Source: Pseudomonas sp. UBA1879 (GTDB lineage Bacteria; Pseudomonadota; Gammaproteobacteria; Pseudomonadales; Pseudomonadaceae). From it: a stretch of DNA of 64,000 nucleotides. A program made the translations under genes and the position numbers. Every line of letters begins with the position of its first letter. Positions within the stretch are counted from its first letter, which is position 1. The stretch is from NCBI RefSeq assembly GCF_002338065.1, contig NZ_DDHJ01000018.1:317873-381872 (forward strand), in the 5' to 3' direction. Of the stretch, positions 8,696-16,588 are shown piece after piece. The notes under the pieces were generated by a model, which saw only the letters and a program-made list of their open reading frames with translations, did not search any database and had not been told where the DNA came from.

Positions 8696-10012
8696 TCAGT
8701 GTGGAGTGGCGACCTTGCGTTGCGAACGCGTTTCCTGAAAAAAATCCATGATCTTCAAGCCGGCATACACGGTTTGCGCGGCGGCAGGGCCAAGAGGGCC
8801 GCCGTTCCATTGCAGGCCGTAGGCGTCGAACAGCCGGTAGCGGTCGCTTTCGCCGCACAGGGCTTCTGCGATCACACGGCCGCCAATCGGCGCGGTGTTC
8901 ATACCATGGCCGCCAAACGATGTACAAGCCCACTGTCCCGGGCCAAGTGAGGCGATATGGGGCATCTTGTGTCGCGCGTACCCCATCAGCCCTGACCAGG
9001 CTTTGTCGATGCGCACGCCGCTCAATTGCGGATAGACGTCCAGAATGTCGGCGGTCAACAGCTGGCCCAGACGCTTTTCGTCCTGCAGGTTTTTGGTCGT
9101 GATACGCCCCCCCCACAGCAGCCGGTCGCCGTCGACGATGCGGTAGTAATCGGACGCCCGGCGGTTGTCGCCCACGGCATCGGTGGTGGTCATGACCTGC
9201 GCCAGGCGCGGCCCCAGGCGCTCGGTCAGCACGGCATAGGTAGCGATCGGCAGAAAGGCCCGGCGCAGCGGTCCGAATTCCGGACCCCCATACCCCCCGC
9301 AGCAATACACCACGTCGCCACAGTCGACCGTGCCGCGATCAGTCACCACACGATGACCGCCTTCTCGACGCTCGACCTGCACCATGGGCGATTGTTCGTG
9401 AATCGTGCCGCCCTGTTGCTCAATGAGTCCGGCCAGCCCGAGGCAATAATTCAAAGGGTGAAAGTGAAACCCATGGGTGTCGCGCAGCGCCTGGAAATAC
9501 CGTTCGGTTTTCAGCCGTTCGCGCACCGCGTCACGGTCCAGATAGTCGAGATGGAAGTCATAGGCCGTGGCCATTTTGTCCCGCAGTCGCTGGAGATTCT
9601 CGGCGTCGTCGTAGCGAATCACACTCAACTTGCCGGTCATGGGCGAGCAGCCCGGCAACGCCTGGCGGGCGATGGTGTCCCGCACGATATCAACCCCCTC
9701 CAGCGACAATTTGAAGAGTGCCGCCGCGGTGGGTTGCCCGCAGCGACGTTCAATGGCCGACATGCCCTCGGACCAGCCCTGAAGAACAAATCCGCCGTTG
9801 CGTCCTGATGCCCCCCACGCCACCCGTCCGGCATCGAGCACCACGACAGAGCGTCCCCGGGAGACGACTTCCCAAGCCGTGCTGAGGCCTGCCAACCCCG
9901 CGCCGACGATGCAGACGTCGGCGCGAACGTTGCCCGACAGCGCAGGCCGCGGGGGCGTATCGCGCATCGTGGACGTATAGTAATTGTTGTTATAGGTCAG
10001 CATGAAAGCCAT
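8696..10012 (-). CDS. FAD-dependent amine/amino-acid oxidoreductase (DAO family, PuuB-like)
   Basis: 438 residues. The Rossmann FAD motif is VCIVGAGLAGLSTAWEV, followed by the Glu/Asp-ending strand VVVLDAGRVAWGASGRNGGFV; the ASGRNGG segment is typical of gamma-glutamylputrescine oxidoreductase and related GlyOx-type oxidases. It should oxidise the C-N bond of an amino acid or amine imported by the adjacent ABC system. The start MAFMLTYNN is chosen because AAGGACG sits just upstream. It is 83 bp downstream of the binding-protein gene and 25 bp before the Lrp gene, so it is probably part of the same operon. Confidence 0.8.
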   Translation of the reverse strand: MAFMLTYNNNYYTSTMRDTPPRPALSGNVRADVCIVGAGLAGLSTAWEVVSRGRSVVVLDAGRVAWGASGRNGGFVLQGWSEGMSAIERRCGQPTAAALFKLSLEGVDIVRDTIARQALPGCSPMTGKLSVIRYDDAENLQRLRDKMATAYDFHLDYLDRDAVRERLKTERYFQALRDTHGFHFHPLNYCLGLAGLIEQQGGTIHEQSPMVQVERREGGHRVVTDRGTVDCGDVVYCCGGYGGPEFGPLRRAFLPIATYAVLTERLGPRLAQVMTTTDAVGDNRRASDYYRIVDGDRLLWGGRITTKNLQDEKRLGQLLTADILDVYPQLSGVRIDKAWSGLMGYARHKMPHIASLGPGQWACTSFGGHGMNTAPIGGRVIAEALCGESDRYRLFDAYGLQWNGGPLGPAAAQTVYAGLKIMDFFQETRSQRKVATPH

Positions 10013-10080
10013 CGTCCTTACTTTAAGGCGCAGCCATGCAGGACGCCGCATCGGTGACGAGCGCCTGCAGGGCAGAGGGG

Positions 10081-10108
10081 GTTATTGCACTCGGGTTATT
10101 GCACTTGG
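10081..10108. repeat. 14-bp tandem duplication spanning the binding-protein stop codon
   Basis: GTTATTGCACTCGG is followed directly by GTTATTGCACTTGG. Each copy contains, on the minus strand, the sequence encoding Gln-stop, so the gene end is duplicated just past itself. This is likely a slippage product. Confidence 0.7.
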
Positions 10109-10935
10109 GTAAGATCGGCGCCGTACCATTTTTCCGAGAGCTGCTTCAGGGTCCCGTCGCTTTTCATGTCGGCAACGATTGTTTTCAACGCGCTGTTGAA
10201 AGCCTCGTCGCCTTTATCCACGGCGATGGCCAGCGGTTCGTAGTACGCGGGTTTACCTTCCACTCGAACGATGGGGTAGCCGTTTTTCACCGCCGCGACA
10301 ATGGTCGGAAGCGCCGACAACGTGGCGTTCAGCCGCACGCCATTGCCCATGCGCAGGTCATCCAGCGGCCCCATGCTGTCGCCATAGGTTTTCACCTCGG
10401 CAGGGGTCACGTCGTAGGTGAAGGTCGGCACGTCGGCGGCGTCGATTTTGAGCCGGCGATTGATGTAGTCCTCCGAGGTCGTGCCTGCTTCAACGCCGAT
10501 GACCTTGCCATTCAGGTCAGCCAATTGCGTCTTCGCGGCGTCTTTGTGCACAGCGAACACGTAAGGCGTGTAGTAGTAAATCGCAGGGAAATCCAGCACC
10601 CGGGCGCGCTCGGCGGTCGGGGTCATGGAACCGACCGAAAGGTCCCAGCGATTCGACCAGCGGCCAGCCGTGATGACCCCGTATTCCGGTGTCACGAACT
10701 CGGTCTTGCTGCCCAATCGCCGGCCGATCTCATTGGCCACATCAATGTCGAACCCCTGCAACGTGTTATCCGGGCCGAGGAACGACTGCGGCGGCCAGTT
10801 GGCGGCTGTGGCAACCTTGATCACCTTGCTCTGATGGACGCGGTCGAGGGTCGCGCCTGCCCAGGCAGGGCTGGTTCCGATCAGCACGGCGGCGGAGACA
10901 GCGGCGGTCGCCAGGAAACGTGTGAGTGTTGTCAT
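10096..10935 (-). CDS. Amino-acid ABC transporter, periplasmic binding protein
   Basis: 279 residues. The signal peptide ends at TSPAWA (about residue 26) and is followed by a family-3 solute-binding fold: IKVATAANWPPQSFLGPDNTLQGFDIDVANEIGRRLG, then the DLSVGSMTPTAERARVLDFP segment that contacts the amino-acid carboxylate. It should capture an amino acid, amine or opine in the periplasm for the permease and ATPase encoded upstream. The gap to the ATPase gene is 61 bp. The C-terminal end QVQ-stop sits in a short tandem duplication. Confidence 0.87.
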   Translation of the reverse strand: MTTLTRFLATAAVSAAVLIGTSPAWAGATLDRVHQSKVIKVATAANWPPQSFLGPDNTLQGFDIDVANEIGRRLGSKTEFVTPEYGVITAGRWSNRWDLSVGSMTPTAERARVLDFPAIYYYTPYVFAVHKDAAKTQLADLNGKVIGVEAGTTSEDYINRRLKIDAADVPTFTYDVTPAEVKTYGDSMGPLDDLRMGNGVRLNATLSALPTIVAAVKNGYPIVRVEGKPAYYEPLAIAVDKGDEAFNSALKTIVADMKSDGTLKQLSEKWYGADLTQVQ

Positions 10936-10996
10936 GTGTAGGCTCCTGAAGGGTTTTTGTTGTTATCACTGACGTTGCAGGGTGCGGTGTTGCCTC

Positions 10997-11767
10997 TCAG
11001 TGGCTGAGAATCTGCGACAGAAACTCCCGCGCGCGGGCGTGCTGAGGGTTGTCGAAGAAGTCGTTTGGACGGGCCTGTTCGATGATCGAGCCCTGATCCA
11101 TGAAAATGATGCGGTCGGCGACCCGACGGGCAAAGCCCATTTCATGGGTCACGCAGACCATGGTGATGCCGTCCTGGGCCAGCTCGCCCATCACGTCCAG
11201 CACTTCCTTGACCATCTCCGGATCGAGGGCCGAGGTGGGTTCATCGAACAGCATGATGCGGGGGCGCATGCAGAGGGCCCGAGCGATCGCCACACGTTGT
11301 TGCTGCCCACCTGAAAGCTGGCCGGGGTATTTGTCGGCTTGATTGCGGATGCGTACCCGGTCGAGGTACTCATAGGCCAGTTCGCGGGCTTTCGTGTCGC
11401 TCAGGCCACTGACCAGCCGCGGGCCGAGCATGAGGTTGTCCAGCACCGTCAGGTGCGGAAACAGGTTGAACTGCTGAAACACCATGCCGATCTGGCGACG
11501 AATCGCAGCGACGCAGGAGGCATCGCGGGTCAACTCGACCCCGTCGACGAACACATGGCCTTTTTGAAAGTCCTCCAACAGATTCAGGCAACGAATCAGC
11601 GTCGACTTGCCGGAGCCCGAGGGGCCGCAGACGACCACGATTTCACCGGCGCTGATGTGCAGATCAATGCCCTTGAGCACGTGAAAGTCGCCGTACCATT
11701 TATGCATGTTCTGGATGGATACGGCGGGGTAGCAAGCCGCGACGGCTGAAGCTGAAGATGAATTCAT
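10997..11767 (-). CDS. Amino-acid ABC transporter ATP-binding protein (GlnQ/HisP type)
   Basis: 256 residues. Walker A GPSGSGKST, Q-loop VFQQFNLFPHLTVLDN, signature LSGGQQQRVAIARAL, Walker B IMLFDEPTSALDPE and H-loop VTHEMGFA are all intact. The ATG at MNSSSASAV lies 14 bp downstream of the permease stop, which indicates translation within one mRNA. A longer upstream frame overlaps the permease gene and is not used. It energises import with the permease at 11782 and the binding protein at 10096. Confidence 0.9.
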   Translation of the reverse strand: MNSSSASAVAACYPAVSIQNMHKWYGDFHVLKGIDLHISAGEIVVVCGPSGSGKSTLIRCLNLLEDFQKGHVFVDGVELTRDASCVAAIRRQIGMVFQQFNLFPHLTVLDNLMLGPRLVSGLSDTKARELAYEYLDRVRIRNQADKYPGQLSGGQQQRVAIARALCMRPRIMLFDEPTSALDPEMVKEVLDVMGELAQDGITMVCVTHEMGFARRVADRIIFMDQGSIIEQARPNDFFDNPQHARAREFLSQILSH

Positions 11768-11781
11768 CGTTATGCTCCTGA

Positions 11782-12747
11782 TCAGCGATGGGCGCGGTTG
11801 AAGTGTTTTTCCAGACGTGCCTGTACGGTTTCCAGCACGATGGACAGCAGCCAGTACAGCACCGCCGCGGTGATGAGCATTTCCAGGTGGCGAAATTCGG
11901 CGCGGCCTTGGGTACGCGCCAGGAACATCAGTTCCCAGACCCCGATCACCGACACCAGCGAACTGTCCTTGAGCATTGATATGAACTGGTTGCCGGTGGG
12001 GGGAATGATCAGGCGCATGGACTGCGGAAGAATGACCCGTGTCATGGTCTGGAACGGGGTCAGGCCAATGGCCCGCGAGGCTTCCCACTGTCCTCGGGAG
12101 ATACTGCTGATCCCGGCGCGGAAGATCTCGGTCATATACGCGCCGTAACACAGCGACAGCGCCAGGATCCCGGCCGGCACTGCGCCGACCACGTAGCCCA
12201 GCTGCGGGATGCCGAGGTAAATGAGGTAGATCTGAATCAGCAGCGGCACACCGCGAAAGAACGAGGTGTAGAAGCTGGCGATGGCAATGGCGAACCCGTT
12301 GGAAGACAAACGGGCGGTGGCCCCCAGCAGCGCCAGAACGAACGCGATGGCGATCGAGATGGCAGACACGTAAACGGTGGTGAACACCCCTTGGGTGATC
12401 ATGAAACCAACCTTCGTGGCAATGAAGCTGTACGAGAGGTTGAAGGTGTCGAAAAACAGCAGGAACAGCACCAGCAACTCGCACCAGACCGTGATGATTT
12501 GCGCCCGCAGCGGGAACCGGCCGAGCAGAAACAGGTTGAGCATGGCGGTCAGGGTGAACGTGCCGCCCACGGCGATATTGCGCGCCAGTGGCGATTCCAG
12601 ATCGAGGACGATGGGACCCATCAGGTGAGAGAGCCGACTTTCACCGACCCCGCAGAGGAGGGTGATGGTGAACATGACGGCGGCGATTGCCCCCATGAAC
12701 ACGACGCTGTCGGTGAAACGAGCCTTGACGATATGGTCTTTGTACAT
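11782..12747 (-). CDS. Amino-acid ABC transporter permease with N-terminal membrane extension
   Basis: About 321 residues. The C-terminal ~210 residues are a normal HisMQ-type permease with the coupling motif EAARAIG-like segment WEASRAIGLTPFQTMTRV. The first ~110 residues add extra hydrophobic helices (around FMGAIAAVMFTITLLCG and NIAVGGTFTLTAMLNLFLLG) that short GlnP/HisM permeases lack. Two in-frame ATGs exist: the upstream one (12756) is only 1 nt from the GAGG, so the second (12747, 10 nt away) is preferred. It is first in the minus-strand operon. It probably forms a homodimer because no second permease gene is present. Confidence 0.85.
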   Translation of the reverse strand: MYKDHIVKARFTDSVVFMGAIAAVMFTITLLCGVGESRLSHLMGPIVLDLESPLARNIAVGGTFTLTAMLNLFLLGRFPLRAQIITVWCELLVLFLLFFDTFNLSYSFIATKVGFMITQGVFTTVYVSAISIAIAFVLALLGATARLSSNGFAIAIASFYTSFFRGVPLLIQIYLIYLGIPQLGYVVGAVPAGILALSLCYGAYMTEIFRAGISSISRGQWEASRAIGLTPFQTMTRVILPQSMRLIIPPTGNQFISMLKDSSLVSVIGVWELMFLARTQGRAEFRHLEMLITAAVLYWLLSIVLETVQARLEKHFNRAHR

Positions 12748-12878
12748 CGCTTGCATGCCTCAGGGTGAGCCCCGTTTGTTGTTGTGGGGTCATTATGAGT
12801 TGGCAAAATGCCGGTCGGCAGCCTGCGATCTGTTGTCTTTTCGGGATATTTTCGGGAAACGTGAGGGGTTCAACCCTT

Positions 12879-12901
12879 CGAATACGCTGTAACCGTATTC
12901 G
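12879..12901. other. Perfect hairpin in the intergenic region before the ABC operon
   Basis: CGAATACG (12879-12886) and CGTATTCG (12894-12901) form an 8-bp stem with a 7-nt loop in the 268-bp gap between the SDR gene and the ABC operon. It could end the SDR transcript (minus strand) or act as an operator. No U tract follows. Confidence 0.4.
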
Positions 12902-13015
12902 GGGGCGGACCGACCTTCCCGCGAGCGCAGGTCATGCCGGGTCTGCGATCGGGTCAGCCCGCCGAATGGATACATCGCGTGTCGCCAGAGCGGGCGCGGA
13001 TCAATCGGGCCTGAA

Positions 13016-13903
13016 TCAGCCCTCCAGGCACACCCTCAAATCCTCCAACAACCCAGGCCCTGTCGGCGTCCAGCCCAGCCGCTCACGGGTTTTTGTGCTG
13101 GACGCCGACATGTCCAGCCCGACGAACCCGGCCATCCAGCCAAAATGCCCGGTGGCCTGTTCGGGGGTGAGGGTGACCGTGGGGACGCCGAAGCCTTCGC
13201 CGATCAGCTGCGCAATGTCTCGAAAGGCGACGCCCTGTTCGGCGACGGCGTTGTAACGGGCGCCGGGCTGATGTTTTTCCAGGGCAAGGCGGTACAGCTG
13301 GGCGGTGTCGGTGAGGTGTGCGGCCGACCAGCCTTCCTGGCCTTCGCCGACATAGGCCGACACGCCTGTCTGCCGCGCCAGCTCGATGAGGTATGTGATC
13401 AACCCTTGTTTGACCGGGTTGTGGATTTGCGACAGGCGCATGACCACCACGTTGATGCCGCGTTCGCTCAGCGCCTGGCCCGCGCGTTCGGATGCGGTCC
13501 GTGGGTGAGGGTGGGTCGCATCAAAATGGTCTTCATCCGACGGCTGGCCAGACGTCGTGGCGCCCATGGCGACGCTTGACGTGATGACCAGTGGCCGTGC
13601 CGAACCCTCCAACGCTGTCCCCAATGCGTCGATCACTCGCGCATCCTTCTGGCAGTTTTCGACGAAGTGGGCGAAGTCATGATCGAACGCGGTGTGAATC
13701 ACCGCATCGCACTGTTCGGCGCCGTTGCGCAGGCTGTCGAGGTCCTCGATGTTGCCGCGGTGAGCCACGGCGCCGACCGAGCGCAGCGCCCGTTCGCCTT
13801 CATCGGAGCGGGTCAGGCCGAGGACGTCGTGCCCGGCGTCGAGCAATTCGCGCGTGACGTGAGCGCCGATGAAGCCTGTGGAACCTGTCAGAAATACACG
13901 CAT
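13016..13903 (-). CDS. NAD(P)-dependent extended SDR (epimerase/reductase-like)
   Basis: 295 residues. The N-terminal nucleotide motif is FLTGSTGFIGAHV (GxxGxxG), followed by the Asp-containing DLDSLRNG turn and VIHTAFDHD. An ITSSVAMG segment lies where the catalytic Ser is expected, but a canonical YxxxK is not obvious (SERAGQAL in its place), so it may belong to the atypical SDR group. The gene is divergent from the XRE regulator with ~100 bp between starts, a common pairing in Pseudomonas in which the regulator controls the reductase. Confidence 0.8.
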   Translation of the reverse strand: MRVFLTGSTGFIGAHVTRELLDAGHDVLGLTRSDEGERALRSVGAVAHRGNIEDLDSLRNGAEQCDAVIHTAFDHDFAHFVENCQKDARVIDALGTALEGSARPLVITSSVAMGATTSGQPSDEDHFDATHPHPRTASERAGQALSERGINVVVMRLSQIHNPVKQGLITYLIELARQTGVSAYVGEGQEGWSAAHLTDTAQLYRLALEKHQPGARYNAVAEQGVAFRDIAQLIGEGFGVPTVTLTPEQATGHFGWMAGFVGLDMSASSTKTRERLGWTPTGPGLLEDLRVCLEG

Positions 13904-13967
13904 GGGTTCGTTCTCTCTTTGCTGAAAACACCAGCCTGCGCGTAGTCTCTATCCCGTTAAAGACGTG

Positions 13968-13980
13968 ACCTTATCAAGGT
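13968..13980. promoter_or_regulatory. Candidate operator in the SDR/XRE divergent promoter
   Basis: ACCTT-ATC-AAGGT is a perfect 5+3+5 palindrome between the two divergent starts, 22 bp before the XRE ATG. It is a plausible binding site for the XRE regulator. Only the palindrome and its position support this. Confidence 0.4.
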
Positions 13981-14001
13981 ATAAACACTTACAGGCTCGC
14001 C

Positions 14002-14829
14002 ATGTCAGATCAGTCGGTTCAACTCTTGGGTGCGTATCTGAAAGATTGCCGGGCGCGGCTCGACCCGGCGACGTTCGGCTTTTCCAATGCCCGCAGGCGC
14101 ACGCCGGGGCTGCGTCGCGAAGAAGTCGCGCAACGCGCCAACATCAGTGCCACGTGGTACACCTGGCTGGAGCAGGGCCGGGGCGGGGCGCCGTCGACGG
14201 AGGTGCTGGACCGCATCGCGCAGAGCCTGCTGATGACCGAGCCCGAGCGTGAACACCTGTTCATGCTGGCGTTCGGGCATCCGCCTGAAGTGATCTATCG
14301 CGCGCCCGAGGGCGTCACGCCGCGTTTGCAGCGGCTGCTGGACAGCCTTGCGTTCAGCCCGGCCATCATCAAAACCGCGACGTGGGACGTGCTGGCCTGG
14401 AACCGCGCTGCCGCAGCCGTCTTCACCGACTACAGCCTGCTGCCGATCAGGGAGCGCAACATCCTGCGCCTGATGTTCTGCCGCCAGGGCGTGCGCGAGC
14501 GGCAGGAGGATTGGGAGAGCATGGCGCGGTTCGTGGTCGCCGCCTTCCGCGCCGATGCGATTCGCGCCGGGGCGGCGTCGCAGGTCAGTCAGCTGGCGGA
14601 CGAGTTGTGCGTGTTGAGTGCAGACTTCGCGCGGTTCTGGCGGGACAACGATGTGCGGGTGCATGGCGAGGGCAGCAAGCGGCTGCATCATCCGACCATG
14701 GGCCGCATCGCGTTGGAGTATTCGGGCTTTGCCGTGGATGGCCGACCGGACCTCGGCATGATCATCTACAACCCTGCCAGCGCCGAGGACACCGACAAGA
14801 TTCGCGCGTTGCTGGCGAAGCCAGACTGA
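14002..14829 (+). CDS. XRE-family regulator with MmyB-like ligand-binding domain
   Basis: 275 residues. The N-terminal Cro/CI helix-turn-helix (RRRTPGLRREEVAQRANISATWYTWLEQGR, with the RTPGLRREEVA signature) is followed by an MmyB-type PAS-like domain from ~residue 110 (WDVLAWNRAAAAVF, then NILRLMF). Actinobacterial relatives bind fatty acids or antibiotics in this domain; the ligand here is unknown. It is divergent from the SDR and probably autoregulates through the palindrome between them. Confidence 0.88.
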   Translation: MSDQSVQLLGAYLKDCRARLDPATFGFSNARRRTPGLRREEVAQRANISATWYTWLEQGRGGAPSTEVLDRIAQSLLMTEPEREHLFMLAFGHPPEVIYRAPEGVTPRLQRLLDSLAFSPAIIKTATWDVLAWNRAAAAVFTDYSLLPIRERNILRLMFCRQGVRERQEDWESMARFVVAAFRADAIRAGAASQVSQLADELCVLSADFARFWRDNDVRVHGEGSKRLHHPTMGRIALEYSGFAVDGRPDLGMIIYNPASAEDTDKIRALLAKPD

Positions 14830-14832
14830 GCC

Positions 14833-15147
14833 TCAACCGGGCGTTTCGTCGCAGCTTTTGTCGAGTGATTTGACCAGCACGCCATCCTGGAACACGTCCA
14901 GATGAATGGTGCAGGCCGCTTCCGGCGGAATGCTCAGGCGCACCACAGAGCTGCTGGCGCCTGTCTGAAGATCGCCCTGCTGGCTGATGCTGGAGGTGCC
15001 TGCAGCGCTGCTTTGGTTGACGGCCATGTGATAACGCAAGGTTAAAGGCGTCGGGTTTTCGATGTGCGGACGAATCAGCACCGCCGTCCCTTCGCGGTGG
15101 GTATCGATGGCGACGACCAGTTGCGATAAGTCGATCATGGGACTCAC
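14833..15147 (-). CDS. csgH: CsgH-like curli assembly protein
   Basis: 104 residues with an immunoglobulin-like beta pattern: TAVLIRPHIENPTPLTLRYHMAVNQ, then SSVVRLSIPPEAACTIHLDVFQDG. This matches the CsgC/CsgH family, periplasmic chaperones that keep curlin soluble. No signal peptide is obvious at the chosen start, which is odd for a periplasmic protein. The GTG start overlaps the csgB stop as GTGA; an ATG three codons later is an alternative. It is the last gene of the curli operon. The call rests on fold pattern plus context. Confidence 0.65.
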   Translation of the reverse strand: MSPMIDLSQLVVAIDTHREGTAVLIRPHIENPTPLTLRYHMAVNQSSAAGTSSISQQGDLQTGASSSVVRLSIPPEAACTIHLDVFQDGVLVKSLDKSCDETPG

Positions 15148-15656
15148 TTCTGCGTGACGGTGGCGTTCATGTTGCTGCCGTACTGCTGGACGCTGACCGT
15201 GCCACCAAAGCCGCTTTGGGTCACGGTGGCCTGATTGTTCTGGCCGTACTGCCCGACGTACGCCTGATTATAGGCCCCACTTTGCACGACGTTGGCCTGG
15301 TTGTTGGTGCCCACTTGCGCGATGGCGGCCTGGTTGTAGCGGCCGCTCTGATCCAGGGTCAAGACGTTGCCGTAGCCGTTCTGCTGGGCATAGGCGGCAT
15401 TGTAGGCGCCGGTCTGATTGATCGTCGCAGCGTTGTTGCGGCCGGTCTGGATTTCTACCAGACGCTGGCGTTGGCCGCTTTGATCCACAGTGGCACGGTT
15501 ATAAGAGCCGATCTGGCTCAGGTCGACCCGGCTGCCAGACACACCAAGGCCGGAGTAACGGGCCTCGGACACCAGGTCGGCTGCCGAGCACAGCGTACTG
15601 CCGAGCGACAGGACGGCGGCGAGGGTCAGCCCCGCGTATTTATTGAGGTTGCGCAC
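15144..15656 (-). CDS. csgB: Curlin repeat protein, CsgB-type nucleator (minor subunit)
   Basis: 170 residues. The signal peptide ends near TLCSA (residue 25), followed by about eleven Q-led strands of the curlin repeat (for example SQIGSYN, NQTGAYN, QQNGYGN, VQSGAYN, GQYGQNN), i.e. five to six repeat units. Its size and position after csgG suggest the surface nucleator CsgB rather than the main subunit. The GTG start is preceded by GGGAG and lies 17 bp inside the csgG end, so translation is coupled to csgG. The C-terminus NATVTQK is short and basic, as in nucleators. Confidence 0.85.
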   Translation of the reverse strand: MRNLNKYAGLTLAAVLSLGSTLCSAADLVSEARYSGLGVSGSRVDLSQIGSYNRATVDQSGQRQRLVEIQTGRNNAATINQTGAYNAAYAQQNGYGNVLTLDQSGRYNQAAIAQVGTNNQANVVQSGAYNQAYVGQYGQNNQATVTQSGFGGTVSVQQYGSNMNATVTQK

Positions 15657-16539
15657 GTGAGTCTCCCAAGAGCTCGGTTTGCTCCGCAGAGGTGATCGGC
15701 GTATTCATCGTCTGCTCGTCATACGCCTTCAGGTAGCCCGCAAGCAGGGGCTTTTTCAGGTCGTCCGGGTTTTTCAGGTTCCAGCTGCCGTCGCGCGCGC
15801 CTTGGGCAATCAAGTGAATCAGGCCCGCTTCGATGGCTTCACGCACGCACTGTTGAACCGGTTCGTTGCGTGACAGGCCGGTTTCCACTTCCAGCAGGTG
15901 ACGCAGCGACACGAACTTGAAGACGCCGAAATCCAGTTGGATCGAGAACACGGTTTTGGTGGTGGTGATGCTCTGGATCACGTCGCCGGTGCGAATGTCC
16001 ACCGCCCGCAGGTTGATGGTCACCTGATCCTGGCGATACAGGTCCGACGGGCCGATGCCCAGGTAACGCACCCCGAAACCGCCGGTGCGTACGTTGCTTT
16101 CGTAGGCGACGATGGCGCCTTCGATGATCATGTTGGCCGGACGCAACGGCGGCAGTTGCGTCTGTGCCCGATCCGATGGCTGCTCCAGCGCCCGAACGAT
16201 CTTGCGTTCGGTCAGCAGGTCTTGCAGGTTTTCGCGTTCCACCGGTTTGAACCAGCGAGAATCGCGCAAGGCGCTGACCAGGAGTGACGCTGCACCCTGA
16301 GTCACCGACGTGGAGAAAGAACTGTCCGGCGAAGGTTTGTATTGGCCGGTCTGGTCACGCATGCCGTACACCGCCACCGGGATCGTGCCTGCGGGTGGAG
16401 GCAGGTTGGCGAGGTCGCGGGTTGATTGGGTAGGCGGCGAGATGGTCGCCGGAGAAATGGTGCCCGCCGGGCGCGAAGTGGCACAGCCACTCAGGACTAC
16501 AGCGGCGACAATCATCAATGAAATCGTGCGGGCGCGCAT
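15640..16539 (-). CDS. csgG: CsgG, outer-membrane curli secretion lipoprotein
   Basis: 299 residues. The lipoprotein signal ends in VVLSGC with the lipidated Cys at residue 19. The body carries CsgG features: IPVAVYGMRDQTGQYKP, the TQGAASLLVSALRDSRWFKPVERENLQDLLTER region and GFGVRYLGIGPSDLYRQDQVTINLRAVDIRTG, which form the beta-barrel strands and constriction. It forms the nonameric channel that exports curlin with CsgE and CsgF. An intrinsic terminator lies just upstream of its ribosome binding site, so its expression should be lower than that of csgA. Confidence 0.93.
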   Translation of the reverse strand: MRARTISLMIVAAVVLSGCATSRPAGTISPATISPPTQSTRDLANLPPPAGTIPVAVYGMRDQTGQYKPSPDSSFSTSVTQGAASLLVSALRDSRWFKPVERENLQDLLTERKIVRALEQPSDRAQTQLPPLRPANMIIEGAIVAYESNVRTGGFGVRYLGIGPSDLYRQDQVTINLRAVDIRTGDVIQSITTTKTVFSIQLDFGVFKFVSLRHLLEVETGLSRNEPVQQCVREAIEAGLIHLIAQGARDGSWNLKNPDDLKKPLLAGYLKAYDEQTMNTPITSAEQTELLGDSRAQPQ

Positions 16540-16551
16540 GATAAAGCTCCG

Positions 16552-16578
16552 AAAAAACCCGCCGGCGAACCGGCGGGT
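16552..16578 (-). terminator. Intrinsic terminator between csgA and csgG
   Basis: On the minus strand ACCCGCCGG, a TTCG tetraloop and CCGGCGGGT form a perfect 9-bp GC-rich stem that runs directly into a T tract (16557-16552). The hairpin starts 10 nt after the csgA stop and ends 12 nt before the csgG ATG. All elements of a Rho-independent terminator are present, with the extra-stable UUCG loop. csgG, csgB and csgH must therefore be expressed by read-through or from another promoter. Confidence 0.88.
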
Positions 16579-16588
16579 ACGACCTGGA

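Noticed and set aside
11768..12484. N-terminal extension of the ATPase gene to 495 residues
   Set aside because: The extra part overlaps the permease in another frame, is Arg/His/Pro-rich shadow sequence, and the ATG at 11767 gives the normal length.
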